Origin: PALSA-1006 sp964571195
GTDB taxonomy: Bacteria > Pseudomonadota > Gammaproteobacteria > Burkholderiales > Gallionellaceae
Assembly (NCBI GenBank): GCA_964571195.1
Contig: CAZNAD010000002.1
Span: 186,001-250,000, forward strand
Length of the DNA stretch: 64,000 nucleotides
Reading direction: 5' to 3'
Shown piece after piece: positions 41,006-49,079 of the stretch (the stretch's first letter is position 1; each line of letters begins with the position of its first letter). The translations under genes and the position numbers were made by a program. Below the pieces are notes generated by a model, which was given only the letters and a program-made list of their open reading frames with translations, ran no database searches and was not told the origin of the DNA.

Positions 41006-41529
41006 CTTGCGCTCCTTTCAGCCTCAGTTTCGTTGCCCATCGATTGCCCCAGTACCTCCAGCAGGGCTTTGCCGCCCATGCGGTCGTGGCTGTCCAGTTC
41101 CACTAGTTTTTTCAGCATCGCCTGCCCGGTCTCGAAATTGCCCAGCCGCAGGTGGATATATGCCGTCGCTTTGAGTGCCATGAGGTAGAAGCGCACCAGT
41201 CCCATCGAGCGCATCACACCTTCACCCAGATTGGCTTCGTTCAGATACGTCCAGGTCTCGGGGAAATCCAGCCGCTGTCCGACTACAGCCAGCGTGCTTT
41301 CACCCACCAGCAGGGCATCTTCCAGCCGGTGCTGGTAAAAGTAGTAGCGATACAGCGCGACCAGCACCATCAGGTGTTTGGGAGCCAGATAACTGGCGCG
41401 TAACAGGAGGCTCTCCGCTTCCTCGCTGCCGTAGTTGTCCGCAGCCGCCACCAGCAAACTCGCGACATCTTGTGTCAGCGGTTCGTCGAAGTACAACTCG
41501 GCTTGGTCGAAATCGAGCAGGTCCATCAT
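40987..41529 (-). CDS. TPR-like nif-operon protein of unknown function
   Basis: 180 residues, helical. DLLDFDQAELYFDEPLTQDV at the start, then helix pairs resembling tetratricopeptide repeats (GSEEAESLLLRASYLAPKHL, LVALYRYYFYQHRLEDALLV, TAYIHLRLGNFETGQAMLKK). It overlaps the cysE stop (ATGATGA) and ends inside the nifW start region, so it is fully embedded in the nif operon. A scaffold or chaperone role in nitrogenase assembly is inference. GAGGAAAG is the ribosome site. Confidence 0.8.
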   Translation of the reverse strand: MMDLLDFDQAELYFDEPLTQDVASLLVAAADNYGSEEAESLLLRASYLAPKHLMVLVALYRYYFYQHRLEDALLVGESTLAVVGQRLDFPETWTYLNEANLGEGVMRSMGLVRFYLMALKATAYIHLRLGNFETGQAMLKKLVELDSHDRMGGKALLEVLGQSMGNETEAERSARWTNLH

Positions 41530-42308
41530 TCTTTCCTCAGTTTGCGAGCCACCTCGGTGCCGCACAGGTCGTCCGCGTCGCAGGTGTGGCATTGGCCGTC
41601 CACTGGCTCGCCCTGTTTGCGCAACTGGCCTTCCAGTACCTCGATACGCTCCATCAGGCAGGCGATGGCGCGACCGACCGGGTCGGGGATGAGATGGTGG
41701 TCGAGGTTGATGCCGTAGATGTTGTCGGCACTCGCCTCTTCGGTGCGCAGCACGATCTTGCCGGGGATGCCGATGACGGTGCGGTGCGCGGGCACGTCCT
41801 TCACCACTACCGAGTTGGCTCCGACGCGTACGTTCTCGCCCAGCGAGATCGCGCCGAGGATCTTCGCGCCCGCGCCGACCACTACGCCGTGCCCCAGCGT
41901 GGGATGACGTTTGCCTTTGTTCCATGTCGTGCCGCCGAGCGTGACACCGTGATACAGCGTCACATCGTCGCCGATCTCGGCGGTCTCGCCGATCACCACG
42001 CCCGCGCCGTGGTCGATGAAAAAACGCCGGCCTATAGTGGCGCCGGGATGGATGTCGATGTTGGTGAGCAGACGCGCGAACCAGGAGACGAGTCGTGCCA
42101 GATAGCGCAGGCCGAACTTCCATAGCCGGTGCGCGATGCGCTGCATCAGGATGGCATGCACGCCGGGATAGGTGGTCAACACTTCGAAGCGCGAACGTGC
42201 CGCCGGGTCGCGCTGGAACACGCAGCTCACATCCTCGCGCAGCAAGCGCAGTAGTGAAGGCTGTTCAGCCTTGGCCAGCATGTTGTCGGCAGTCATGGTG
42301 TCTTCCAT
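41526..42308 (-). CDS. cysE: Serine O-acetyltransferase, nif-operon copy
   Basis: 260 residues. Makes O-acetylserine for cysteine synthesis; the nif-linked copy is thought to meet the demand for sulfur in FeS cluster assembly. The left-handed beta-helix is obvious (IDIHPGATIGRRFFIDHG, VVIGETAEIGDDVTLYHG, GHGVVVGAGAKILGAI). It has an unusual C-terminal extension with three cysteines (CHTCDADDLC), possibly a metal site. AGGAG precedes the ATG at 42308. Confidence 0.95.
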   Translation of the reverse strand: MEDTMTADNMLAKAEQPSLLRLLREDVSCVFQRDPAARSRFEVLTTYPGVHAILMQRIAHRLWKFGLRYLARLVSWFARLLTNIDIHPGATIGRRFFIDHGAGVVIGETAEIGDDVTLYHGVTLGGTTWNKGKRHPTLGHGVVVGAGAKILGAISLGENVRVGANSVVVKDVPAHRTVIGIPGKIVLRTEEASADNIYGINLDHHLIPDPVGRAIACLMERIEVLEGQLRKQGEPVDGQCHTCDADDLCGTEVARKLRKE

Positions 42309-42317
42309 GGTGCACTC

Positions 42318-43487
42318 CTAGTGTGCCGCAACGGGCTGCAAGTGCCCGCTGTGGCGTTGTCCGATGAATTTCTGGTAGATGAACAGCAGCTCCTGATCGG
42401 CCGGTGAACGTTTGGCCCGTTCGGCGAAGTTGCGGATATCCGGCAGCAGGGCGCGCGCTTCGGCCTGACTGAGGTTGAGTCCCATGGTGGCATACGCGGC
42501 GATGATGCCGTGTGCGCCGGAATGTTTGCCCACCACCAGTTTGTGCTGGCGTCCGACTTCTTCCGGGGCGAAGCCCTGATAGGTGTCCGGGTCTTTGAGC
42601 AGTCCGTCGACATGGATGCCCGCTTCGTGGGTGAACACACCTTCACCCACCAGACTCTTCTGCCAGGGTATGGGGCGGCCCGATGCGGCAGCGACCAGTT
42701 TGGACAGGTCGGTGAAATGGGTGAGGTCGATGCCGGTATCCATGCCGTAGAGTTTTTTCAGTCCCAGCGCGACTTCCTCCAGCGGCGCATTGCCCGCACG
42801 CTCACCCAAGCCGTTCACGGTGGTGTTGATGTGGGTCGCACCCGCCAGTGCGGCGGCGAGGCTGTTGGCGGTGGCAAGGCCGAGATCGTCGTGCGCGTGC
42901 ATCTCGATCTCGAGGTCGCACGCACTGCGCAGGGCGGCGATGGCCTTGTGTACGCCGAACGGTTCCATCACGCCGAGCGTGTCGGCGAAACGGATACGTT
43001 GCGCGCCCGCGGTTTGTGCCACCTCGGCGACCCTCAACAAGAATTCGGGATCGGCGCGCGATGCGTCTTCGCAGCCGACGATGATACCCAGTCCCTGATC
43101 GGAGGCGAACGATACGAGATCGAGCACGGTATCGAGTACCCATGCCCGGTCGTGCCCCAGCTTTTTCTCAATATGGATATCCGATACCGGGATGGAGAGG
43201 TCGATGAGCTGCACGTCGACCTCTTCCGCCGCCAGAATGTCCGACTTGCACATGCGGCACCAGGCGATGAGCTTGGCATTCAGGCCGAGTGCAGCCACGG
43301 CGTTGATACTGTCGCGCTCTTCTTCCCCCATCGCCGGGATGCCGACTTCCAGCTCCGGCACGCCCAATGCGTCGAGTTGGCGCGCGATGTCCAGCTTCTC
43401 TTCCAGCGTGAACGCCACCCCGGCGGTCTGTTCGCCGTCGCGCAGGGTGGTGTCGTCGATGATGATGGTGCGGGACATGTTGGTCAT
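42318..43487 (-). CDS. nifV: Homocitrate synthase
   Basis: 389 residues. Condenses acetyl-CoA with 2-oxoglutarate to make homocitrate, the organic ligand of FeMo-co. The DRE-TIM family motif is IIDDTTLRDGEQTAGVAF near residue 9; HAHDDLGLATANSL (metal ligands) and NGLGERAGNAPLEE follow. Directly upstream, a 35-residue ORF ends one base before the nifV ATG. Confidence 0.96.
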   Translation of the reverse strand: MTNMSRTIIIDDTTLRDGEQTAGVAFTLEEKLDIARQLDALGVPELEVGIPAMGEEERDSINAVAALGLNAKLIAWCRMCKSDILAAEEVDVQLIDLSIPVSDIHIEKKLGHDRAWVLDTVLDLVSFASDQGLGIIVGCEDASRADPEFLLRVAEVAQTAGAQRIRFADTLGVMEPFGVHKAIAALRSACDLEIEMHAHDDLGLATANSLAAALAGATHINTTVNGLGERAGNAPLEEVALGLKKLYGMDTGIDLTHFTDLSKLVAAASGRPIPWQKSLVGEGVFTHEAGIHVDGLLKDPDTYQGFAPEEVGRQHKLVVGKHSGAHGIIAAYATMGLNLSQAEARALLPDIRNFAERAKRSPADQELLFIYQKFIGQRHSGHLQPVAAH

Positions 43488-43488
43488 C

Positions 43489-43596
43489 TCATTTCAGCAG
43501 CAGCAACAGGGCACAAGCCGACCACATCGACACCCAAGCCACGGCGACTTGAGTCGTCTCCGAAGTGCGGGCGAGTTCTTTGGCCAGGGTCTTCAT
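43489..43596 (-). CDS. Possible 35-residue membrane peptide between nifS and nifV
   Basis: MKTLAKELARTSETTQVAVA then WVSMWSACALLLLLK. The ATG overlaps the nifS stop (ATGA) and the stop (TGA) lies one base from the nifV ATG, so it fills the whole space between the two genes. An amphipathic start precedes a hydrophobic C-terminal helix with WVSMWSACALLLLL. The coupling suggests it is translated; function unknown. Confidence 0.55.
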   Translation of the reverse strand: MKTLAKELARTSETTQVAVAWVSMWSACALLLLLK

Positions 43597-44801
43597 GCGT
43601 AGGTCGGCGCGAACGCCTTTTCCGGTTCGGCCTTCGGGCCGTCGCCTTCCCAATACGGCGACAACTTGCGCAGTTGCGCGATGATTTCCGGTACCACCGC
43701 GATGACGCGATCCACCTCGGCTTCGGTGCTATAGCGCGACAGCGAGAAGCGCACCGTACCGTGTGCTGCGGTGTAGGGGATGCCCATCGCACGCATCACA
43801 TGCGAAGGTTCCAATGAACCGGAAGTGCAGGCAGAGCCCGAACTTGCGGCGATGCCGAATTTGTTGAGCAGCAACAAGATGGCTTCGCCTTCAATGAACT
43901 CGAACGCGATGTTGCAGGTGTTGGGCAGACGGTTGCTCGGGTCGCCGGTCACGAAAGCGCGCGGCACTTTGGCGAGGATGCCCGCTTCCAGTTTGTCGCG
44001 CAGACGCGCCACTTCAGTGTTCTCGTATTGCATTGCTTCCAGCGCCATTTCGGCGGCTTTGCCCAAGCCAACGATGGAAGTGGTGTTCTCGGTTCCGGCA
44101 CGGCGCCCACGCTCCTGATGACCACCGCGTAGCAGCGGACGGAAGCGTGTGCCGCGCTTGAGGTACAGCACGCCGATGCCTTTGGGCGCATGTAGCTTGT
44201 GGCCGGATACGGACAGCATGTCGATCTTGGTGTCTTTCAGATTCAGCGGCACCTTGCCCACGGCTTGCACCGCGTCGGTGTGGAACATCGCACCGGCGGC
44301 ATTCGCCAGTTCGGCCATTTCCACCACCGGGAAGAACGTACCCGTCTCGTTGTTCGCCCACATCACCGACACGACTGCGGTCTGATCGCTCAGCAGTTTT
44401 TTGTATTCGTCCAGATCGAGACGGCCTTTGCCGTCCACCTTGAGGTAATGCACTTTGTAGCCGTCTTTCTCCAACCAGGTGCACAAAGTCAGAATGGCTG
44501 GATGTTCGACGGTGGTGGTGATGATCTCTTTGCGTTCTGGCTGCGCCTTCAAGGCGGAGATGAGCGCGGTGGAATCCGACTCGGTGCCGCAGGAGGTGAA
44601 GATGATCTCGGAGTCGTGTTCCGCACCGAGCAACTCCTGCACCTGCATGCGCGCTTTCTTGATGGCGAGGCCGACCTTGTTGCCGAAGCTGTGCATCGAT
44701 GATGGGTTGCCGAACTGCTCGGTGAAGTAAGGCAGCATGGCCTCCACCACGGCGGGGTCGACCCTTGTCGTTGCGTTGTTGTCGAAATAGATGCCGGTCA
44801 T
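43593..44801 (-). CDS. nifS: Cysteine desulfurase NifS
   Basis: 402 residues. A PLP enzyme releasing sulfur from cysteine for nitrogenase FeS clusters. The N-terminus is IYFDNNATTRVDP; the PLP lysine lies in SVSGHKLHAPKGIGVLY (near residue 205), and the catalytic cysteine in SSGSACTSGSLEPSHVMRAM (near residue 330). AAGGAG upstream supports ATG 44801. A pair of palindromic repeats separates it from nifU. Confidence 0.96.
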   Translation of the reverse strand: MTGIYFDNNATTRVDPAVVEAMLPYFTEQFGNPSSMHSFGNKVGLAIKKARMQVQELLGAEHDSEIIFTSCGTESDSTALISALKAQPERKEIITTTVEHPAILTLCTWLEKDGYKVHYLKVDGKGRLDLDEYKKLLSDQTAVVSVMWANNETGTFFPVVEMAELANAAGAMFHTDAVQAVGKVPLNLKDTKIDMLSVSGHKLHAPKGIGVLYLKRGTRFRPLLRGGHQERGRRAGTENTTSIVGLGKAAEMALEAMQYENTEVARLRDKLEAGILAKVPRAFVTGDPSNRLPNTCNIAFEFIEGEAILLLLNKFGIAASSGSACTSGSLEPSHVMRAMGIPYTAAHGTVRFSLSRYSTEAEVDRVIAVVPEIIAQLRKLSPYWEGDGPKAEPEKAFAPTYA

Positions 44802-44820
44802 TTCCAATCTCCTTTTTATT

Positions 44821-44935
44821 TCTCCCCTCGCCCGTTTACGGGAGAGGGGCTGGGGGAGAGGGCTGGTGGCTATAACCACTTTCGCTATTACTTAGCGCCC
44901 CTCTCCCTAACCCTCTCCCGCACGCGGGCGAGGGA
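44821..44935. repeat. Inverted pair of palindromic repeats between nifU and nifS (copies 10 and 11)
   Basis: Copy 10 (44821-44862) and copy 11 (44896-44935) face each other 33 bp apart, giving a potential 115-bp hairpin in the nif mRNA between two coupled pathway genes. It may set the relative amounts of the flanking messages. Confidence 0.88.
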
Positions 44936-44945
44936 ACTTAACGAC

Positions 44946-45833
44946 TTAGCCTTTCATTGCGCGAGTGAGCGAACTGACTTTGGTCGGCACGATCTTGATG
45001 AACTCTTTCAGTTCTTCCATCAACTTCTGCTGGATGCCTTGCAGGGTCAGTGCTTCCATCTGGCAGCCTGCACACGCGCCGGTCATGTTGACGTAGATGG
45101 TCTTGCCGTCCACATCCACCAGCTCGATGTCGCCACCGTCACGCTTGAGTTGCGGGCGCACGGCTTCCAGCACCGCCTCAATCTTGCGGATGCGTTGCAG
45201 ATTGGTCATGCCCGCCGGAGCGGCTTCCTCTTTCGGTTGTGCGCCGGGCTTGAAACTTTCGCCGCGCTCGGCCATCACCTGCGCCAAGATTTCTTCGATG
45301 CCTTCGTGGCAGGATGAACAGCCGCCGCCCGCTTTGGTGTAGTTGGTCACGTCCTGCACCGACGACAGGTTGTTGGCGCGGATGGTGTCTTCGATCATTA
45401 CCGCGTCAATGGCAAAACATTTGCACACCAGAGCGCCTTCTTCGTGATCGTCGCTCCACACTTCGCCGCGATAGTTGGCCACGGCGGCTTGCAGCGCCTC
45501 GCGTCCCATCACCGAGCAGTGCATCTTTTCCGGCGGCAGTCCGTCGAGGTAATCGGCGATGTCCTGGTTGCTCACCTTGAGCGCTTCATCGAGCGTTTTG
45601 CCTTTGATCATCTCGGTGAGCGCGGAAGAAGAGGCGATGGCCGAGCCGCAACCGAAGGTCTGGAAATGCGCGTCGAGGATGATGTCGGTTTCCGGCTCCA
45701 CCTTGAGCATCAGGCGCAGCGCGTCGCCGCAGGAGATCGAGCCGACATCGCCCACCCCGTTAGCACCTTCCAGCACACCGGCGTTGCGCGGTTGAAAGAA
45801 GTGTTCTTTGACTTTGTCCGAGTAGTCCCACAT
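44946..45833 (-). CDS. nifU: FeS cluster scaffold NifU
   Basis: 295 residues, three domains. The IscU-like N-terminus (1-~125) has cysteines in SISCGDALRL, FGCGSAIASS and MHCSVMG. A central bacterioferredoxin-associated-type [2Fe-2S] domain (~135-180) has LVCKCFAID and GCSSCHEG. The C-terminal Nfu domain (~220-295) carries GACAGCQMEAL. It builds 4Fe-4S clusters with NifS. The ATG at 45833 is the start of the conserved MWDYSDKVKEHFFQPRNAG. Confidence 0.97.
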   Translation of the reverse strand: MWDYSDKVKEHFFQPRNAGVLEGANGVGDVGSISCGDALRLMLKVEPETDIILDAHFQTFGCGSAIASSSALTEMIKGKTLDEALKVSNQDIADYLDGLPPEKMHCSVMGREALQAAVANYRGEVWSDDHEEGALVCKCFAIDAVMIEDTIRANNLSSVQDVTNYTKAGGGCSSCHEGIEEILAQVMAERGESFKPGAQPKEEAAPAGMTNLQRIRKIEAVLEAVRPQLKRDGGDIELVDVDGKTIYVNMTGACAGCQMEALTLQGIQQKLMEELKEFIKIVPTKVSSLTRAMKG

Positions 45834-45844
45834 AACGATGCTCC

Positions 45845-46168
45845 TTAAGCAGAGAAAGAAGAGCCGCACGCGCAACTGGCGCTGGCGTTCGGGTTTTCGA
45901 ATTTAAAGCCGCTGCCGGTCAGGCTATCGACGAAATCGACCGTCACACCGTCCAGCAACGGGGCGGAGAGCGGATCGACCAGCAAAGTGACCGCGCCGTA
46001 TTCCAATACGGTGTCGTCTTCCTGCTTGGCCTCTTCCAGCGACATGCCGTATTGGAAGCCGGAGCAGCCACCGCCGGAGATGGCGATACGTAATCCGGCG
46101 ACGGGGGTGTCCGCACCTTTGATGAATCTCTCCACGGCGGAGATGGCGTTGGGGGTCAGGTTGATCAT
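45845..46168 (-). CDS. IscA/HesB-family FeS carrier in the nif operon
   Basis: 107 residues. An A-type cluster carrier (often called NifIscA). All three conserved cysteines are present: ISGGGCSGFQYG (near residue 35) and the C-terminal SCACGSS. First gene of the nif operon, with AGGAG before the ATG and a sigma54 promoter 36 bp upstream. Confidence 0.93.
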   Translation of the reverse strand: MINLTPNAISAVERFIKGADTPVAGLRIAISGGGCSGFQYGMSLEEAKQEDDTVLEYGAVTLLVDPLSAPLLDGVTVDFVDSLTGSGFKFENPNASASCACGSSFSA

Positions 46169-46203
46169 GGTTCGCTCCTATCGGTGATGTGTACCCGATG
46201 GTT

Positions 46204-46219
46204 TGCAAGCCACGTGCCA
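46204..46219 (-). promoter_or_regulatory. Sigma54 (-24/-12) promoter of the nif operon
   Basis: On the minus strand TGGCACGTGGCTTGCA, an exact match to TGGCACR-N4-TTGCW (-24 at 46219, -12 at 46208-46204). It would start transcription near 46193, 25 bp before iscA. Confidence 0.92.
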
Positions 46220-46314
46220 GCCTGTTATGGCTGATACATCATATTGTTTAATATGATTTTCATCTAAAAATGGCGCTCAACTCCCATGTGTGGAACAAGA
46301 CGGCGGAAGGGGCT

Positions 46315-46330
46315 TGTCGGGTTTGCGACA
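46315..46330. promoter_or_regulatory. NifA upstream activator sequence for the nif operon
   Basis: TGT (46315-46317) - CGGGTTTGCG - ACA (46328-46330), with outer bases extending the palindrome to CTTGTCG..CGACAAG. It lies 95 bp upstream of the -24 element, with an AT-rich stretch (46238-46272) between them where IHF could bend DNA. The 379-bp region 46169-46547 holds these elements and no gene. Confidence 0.85.
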
Positions 46331-46547
46331 AGCCCATATAACCTCTGTTCGCGTAGGGCTTAGATAGCGCATTTTTCAGGTGTCTGGCAGGTTGCGGAAA
46401 GCGCCTTGACCGGGTTGATATTTGCGCGTACCTTGACCTTGGAACGTATCAAAGTGCCGCTATTAATGGACTTTGTCGGGGGCGTTTACGAGGAGTTCGG
46501 TCGAGTCCGCTTCCGGCAGGTTCGTAAATCTAGGATGAGTTGTCGAA

Positions 46548-47741
46548 ATGAATTTCAGAAATCTATCGTCGTGTCTGGTTTTGGTTTTCTTATCAATCAG
46601 CTATGTGAATGCGGCGGCGAATCCTGTATCCCCCGAACAGGTGGGGGAGCTGAACAAGAAGAACGCGCAGATCAAAGTGGCGGTCAGGGAATTGGATGAC
46701 ATTGGTAAAGAGTTGATCGTTGCCAAGGCGAAACACAATGCTGCGGCGGATACGATAGAACGCCTGGAACTTGAAAGCGACCAGGCGGCGGTGCGTTTGG
46801 AGACACTGCAAAAGATCGACCGGGAATCACCGGATACGATCGCCCCCGAGAAGCTGGCGGCGGCGAAAGACAAGAACAGACAAGCGATCCTGGCACTGAA
46901 CGCCGCGATGACGGAGCGTGATGAATACGCTGCCGAGGTGGGGCGACTTAAAGGTCGGGCAATCGAGAAATATGCCGAATTTCGGATGTTGGAGCGGTCA
47001 TTCGAGCGCGATGTGGATACGGTGGTGAATGCGCAGACGGACCAGCGCATATCGTCGATGCACACCGCCAAAGAAGTTGTCGTCACGACGCGTACCTCGT
47101 GTGGTGACGAACCGATCAAACAATGCAAGGAGCGCGCGCTGAAGGCGGCCGAGCTGGCCGCTTCGGAACAGGGGTCGGTGGTGTTTGTCACCTCGCTGAC
47201 CGAAATCAGGAACTTTAAGTTGAGCAAAGATGAATTGCGCAGCGAAGTGCACGCGACGCTGAGCAACAAGGAGATCATCAAGCAGCAGATGTTCGGTGAG
47301 GGAGAGGCGTACGAAACCACGTTAAAGGCCACCGTTGTTCCCGTGATCGGGGACACCCTGCGCGAGCAGATGGCAGAAGGTATCCGTGCCGAGGTCTATG
47401 CCTTGGCCGGCGGGCAGGTGGACTATACTCAGGTGCGCGATCCTTCGATCTCGGACGAAGAGTTGCAAAAGAAAGAAAAGAAGAAGTCCGAGATGGATGC
47501 ACGTTCGCGTATCGATGCGCGCAAGGCGGCACGGGCGGAAGAGCAGCGCAAGCGGGCAGCCGAGGCAGCCCAGGCGGAAGAAGACAGAAAGCGTGCTGCG
47601 GAAGCAGCCAGGATCGAAGAGGAGCGCCGCAAGGTATTGGAGGCCGCCGAAGAGCAGCGCAAAATCGACGAGGCGCGTGAGAAGGCGCTACGCAATGAGG
47701 AGGAGCGGCGGCGTTCAGGTATTCCGACATTCAGTTTTTGA
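46548..47741 (+). CDS. Secreted coiled-coil protein with an LPP20-like middle region
   Basis: 397 residues. A signal peptide (LVLVFLSISYVNAAA, cut near residue 23) is followed by a long coiled coil (~30-165, heptads such as LNKKNAQIKVAVRELDDIGK). A globular middle with two cysteines (TSCGDEPIKQC) has KERALKAAELAASEQGSVVF, resembling LPP20-type domains. The C-terminal ~85 residues are charged and low in complexity, rich in EEQRKRAAEAA repeats. Probably periplasmic. First of a three-gene operon; AGGATGAG precedes the ATG. Confidence 0.75.
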   Translation: MNFRNLSSCLVLVFLSISYVNAAANPVSPEQVGELNKKNAQIKVAVRELDDIGKELIVAKAKHNAAADTIERLELESDQAAVRLETLQKIDRESPDTIAPEKLAAAKDKNRQAILALNAAMTERDEYAAEVGRLKGRAIEKYAEFRMLERSFERDVDTVVNAQTDQRISSMHTAKEVVVTTRTSCGDEPIKQCKERALKAAELAASEQGSVVFVTSLTEIRNFKLSKDELRSEVHATLSNKEIIKQQMFGEGEAYETTLKATVVPVIGDTLREQMAEGIRAEVYALAGGQVDYTQVRDPSISDEELQKKEKKKSEMDARSRIDARKAARAEEQRKRAAEAAQAEEDRKRAAEAARIEEERRKVLEAAEEQRKIDEAREKALRNEEERRRSGIPTFSF

Positions 47742-47804
47742 TTCACAGGGGGTGGTGTTCAAGTTTTCACCATCTTTGGTTTTTCTACGTTGAGGGAGAA
47801 GAAA

Positions 47805-48569
47805 ATGAACAAAAACATTAAATTGATTTGTCTGTTCGGTATCGTCGCACTGGCTTCGCAAGGTGCGGTGGCTGCGGGACTCAAGGTGCGTGGCGGGGCG
47901 ACAAGCAATACCTATAGTCTGGATATCACGCCCGCGACAGGTAGCGCGTATAACTATGCCAAATCCAATTACAGCGGAACCAATCTGGGGCTGACCTGGC
48001 TGATGGGTGACTCGACGTATTTGGATGTCGCGCTTGCCAATGGCAGCGGTACTTGGGATGGGAAATATACCAATGGGACGGCCTTCTCCGCAAATATGAG
48101 CCGCGCGGACAGCGCCTTTGTATTGGGTACTAACCTTGCCGGAGGCAGCTCAGGGAATGTGGTCAATCTGTATGCGGGATGGAAGAACGGGGAGACCAAG
48201 CTGGAGCGTGCGCCCGGAGCGGCAAGCAACCCCTCGCTCAATTTTAAAACCAATGGTCTGATCTTCGGCGGCGGCTTGGGATTCCCTGTCGGGGGAGCCG
48301 GTTCGCTCGGCTTGAGCTTGGGTATGGGTGTGATGAGCGGCTCGTATGATTCGACCGCCAGTGGTGTGACGACCACCTATAAGGCGGATATGGCGCTTGG
48401 TTTCAGTTACGGCATAGGTTATTCCTACCCGTTCACCAAGAACTTCGGGATGGCTATCGACTATAAAGGCAATGCCTATAAATATATCTTCGATAGCGGT
48501 TTGACCACGCAGTGGGATTTGAACGAGACATTTAATACGGCAAGCGGGTCGCTCTATTTCACCTTCTAA
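47805..48569 (+). CDS. Putative outer-membrane beta-barrel protein
   Basis: 254 residues. Signal peptide (LICLFGIVALASQGAVAAG, cut near residue 24), then glycine- and tyrosine-rich amphipathic strands (NLGLTWLMGDSTYLDVAL, VNLYAGWKNGETKLER, GLIFGGGLGFPVGGAGSLGL) and a C-terminal GSLYFTF ending in Phe. About ten strands fit. GAGGGAG sits before ATG 47805. Likely the membrane part of the system made by this operon. Confidence 0.78.
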   Translation: MNKNIKLICLFGIVALASQGAVAAGLKVRGGATSNTYSLDITPATGSAYNYAKSNYSGTNLGLTWLMGDSTYLDVALANGSGTWDGKYTNGTAFSANMSRADSAFVLGTNLAGGSSGNVVNLYAGWKNGETKLERAPGAASNPSLNFKTNGLIFGGGLGFPVGGAGSLGLSLGMGVMSGSYDSTASGVTTTYKADMALGFSYGIGYSYPFTKNFGMAIDYKGNAYKYIFDSGLTTQWDLNETFNTASGSLYFTF

Positions 48570-48583
48570 TCTAGGGGGGGGCT

Positions 48584-49021
48584 GTGGGGCGTTTGCTGTT
48601 TTTTTGCGCATTGCTTGCAACCGTGTCCTGCTCGCATGCGACGGACAGGTCTGCGGCTGTCGCCGCAACGTCCCCTGCTCCCGTCTGGATTCAAAATCCT
48701 GACAAGCCGGGTCATCTGAGTGTGGTCGGGGTGGCGAAGAGACAGGAGTGGGGCGGGCGCGATGCACAGTATCGCGTTGCACTGATGAAGGCACGGCAGG
48801 CATTGGCACAGATCGTTCAGACCAGAGTCTCGTCCTCTTTGCAGATGAGTACCGAGCAGAGCGGCGGGCAGGTCACTCGCGATGTCGACGCGGAACTTCG
48901 CCTGAGCAGCAACGTGGAGTTGCAACTCGATTCTGCCCGAGTTATCGAGGAATGGAGTGATCCGCAGACAGGGACTTTGTATATCTGGCTGGTGACACCG
49001 CTCTTGCCGGCAGGACAGTAG
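48584..49021 (+). CDS. LPP20-family lipoprotein
   Basis: 145 residues starting at GTG 48584 with a strong AGGGGGGG ribosome site. The signal ends in a lipobox-like TVSC (Cys16). The mature part shows the LPP20 pattern PVWIQNPDKPGHLSVVGVAK, then ALMKARQALAQIVQTRVSSS and VIEEWSDPQTGTLYIWLVTP. It shares domain type with the first gene of the operon. LPP20 relatives are surface or outer-membrane lipoproteins of unknown function. A terminator follows. Confidence 0.78.
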   Translation: MGRLLFFCALLATVSCSHATDRSAAVAATSPAPVWIQNPDKPGHLSVVGVAKRQEWGGRDAQYRVALMKARQALAQIVQTRVSSSLQMSTEQSGGQVTRDVDAELRLSSNVELQLDSARVIEEWSDPQTGTLYIWLVTPLLPAGQ

Positions 49022-49047
49022 CCGCTTTCCTACAGATCACCAAATTG

Positions 49048-49077
49048 AAAGACCCGCCAACGGCGGGTCTTTGTTTT
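49048..49077. terminator. Bidirectional terminator between the envelope operon and hemF
   Basis: Perfect 11-bp stem AAAGACCCGCC (49048-49058) / GGCGGGTCTTT (49062-49072), then GTTTTTC. It ends transcripts from the plus strand and, through its A-run, those of hemF from the minus strand. Confidence 0.93.
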
Positions 49078-49079
49078 TC

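Noticed and set aside
46223..46238. A second TGT-N10-ACA match (TGTTATGGCTGATACA) next to the nif promoter
   Set aside because: It lies only 4 bp from the -24 element, too close for a NifA activator site. This short motif is expected by chance many times in 64 kb.
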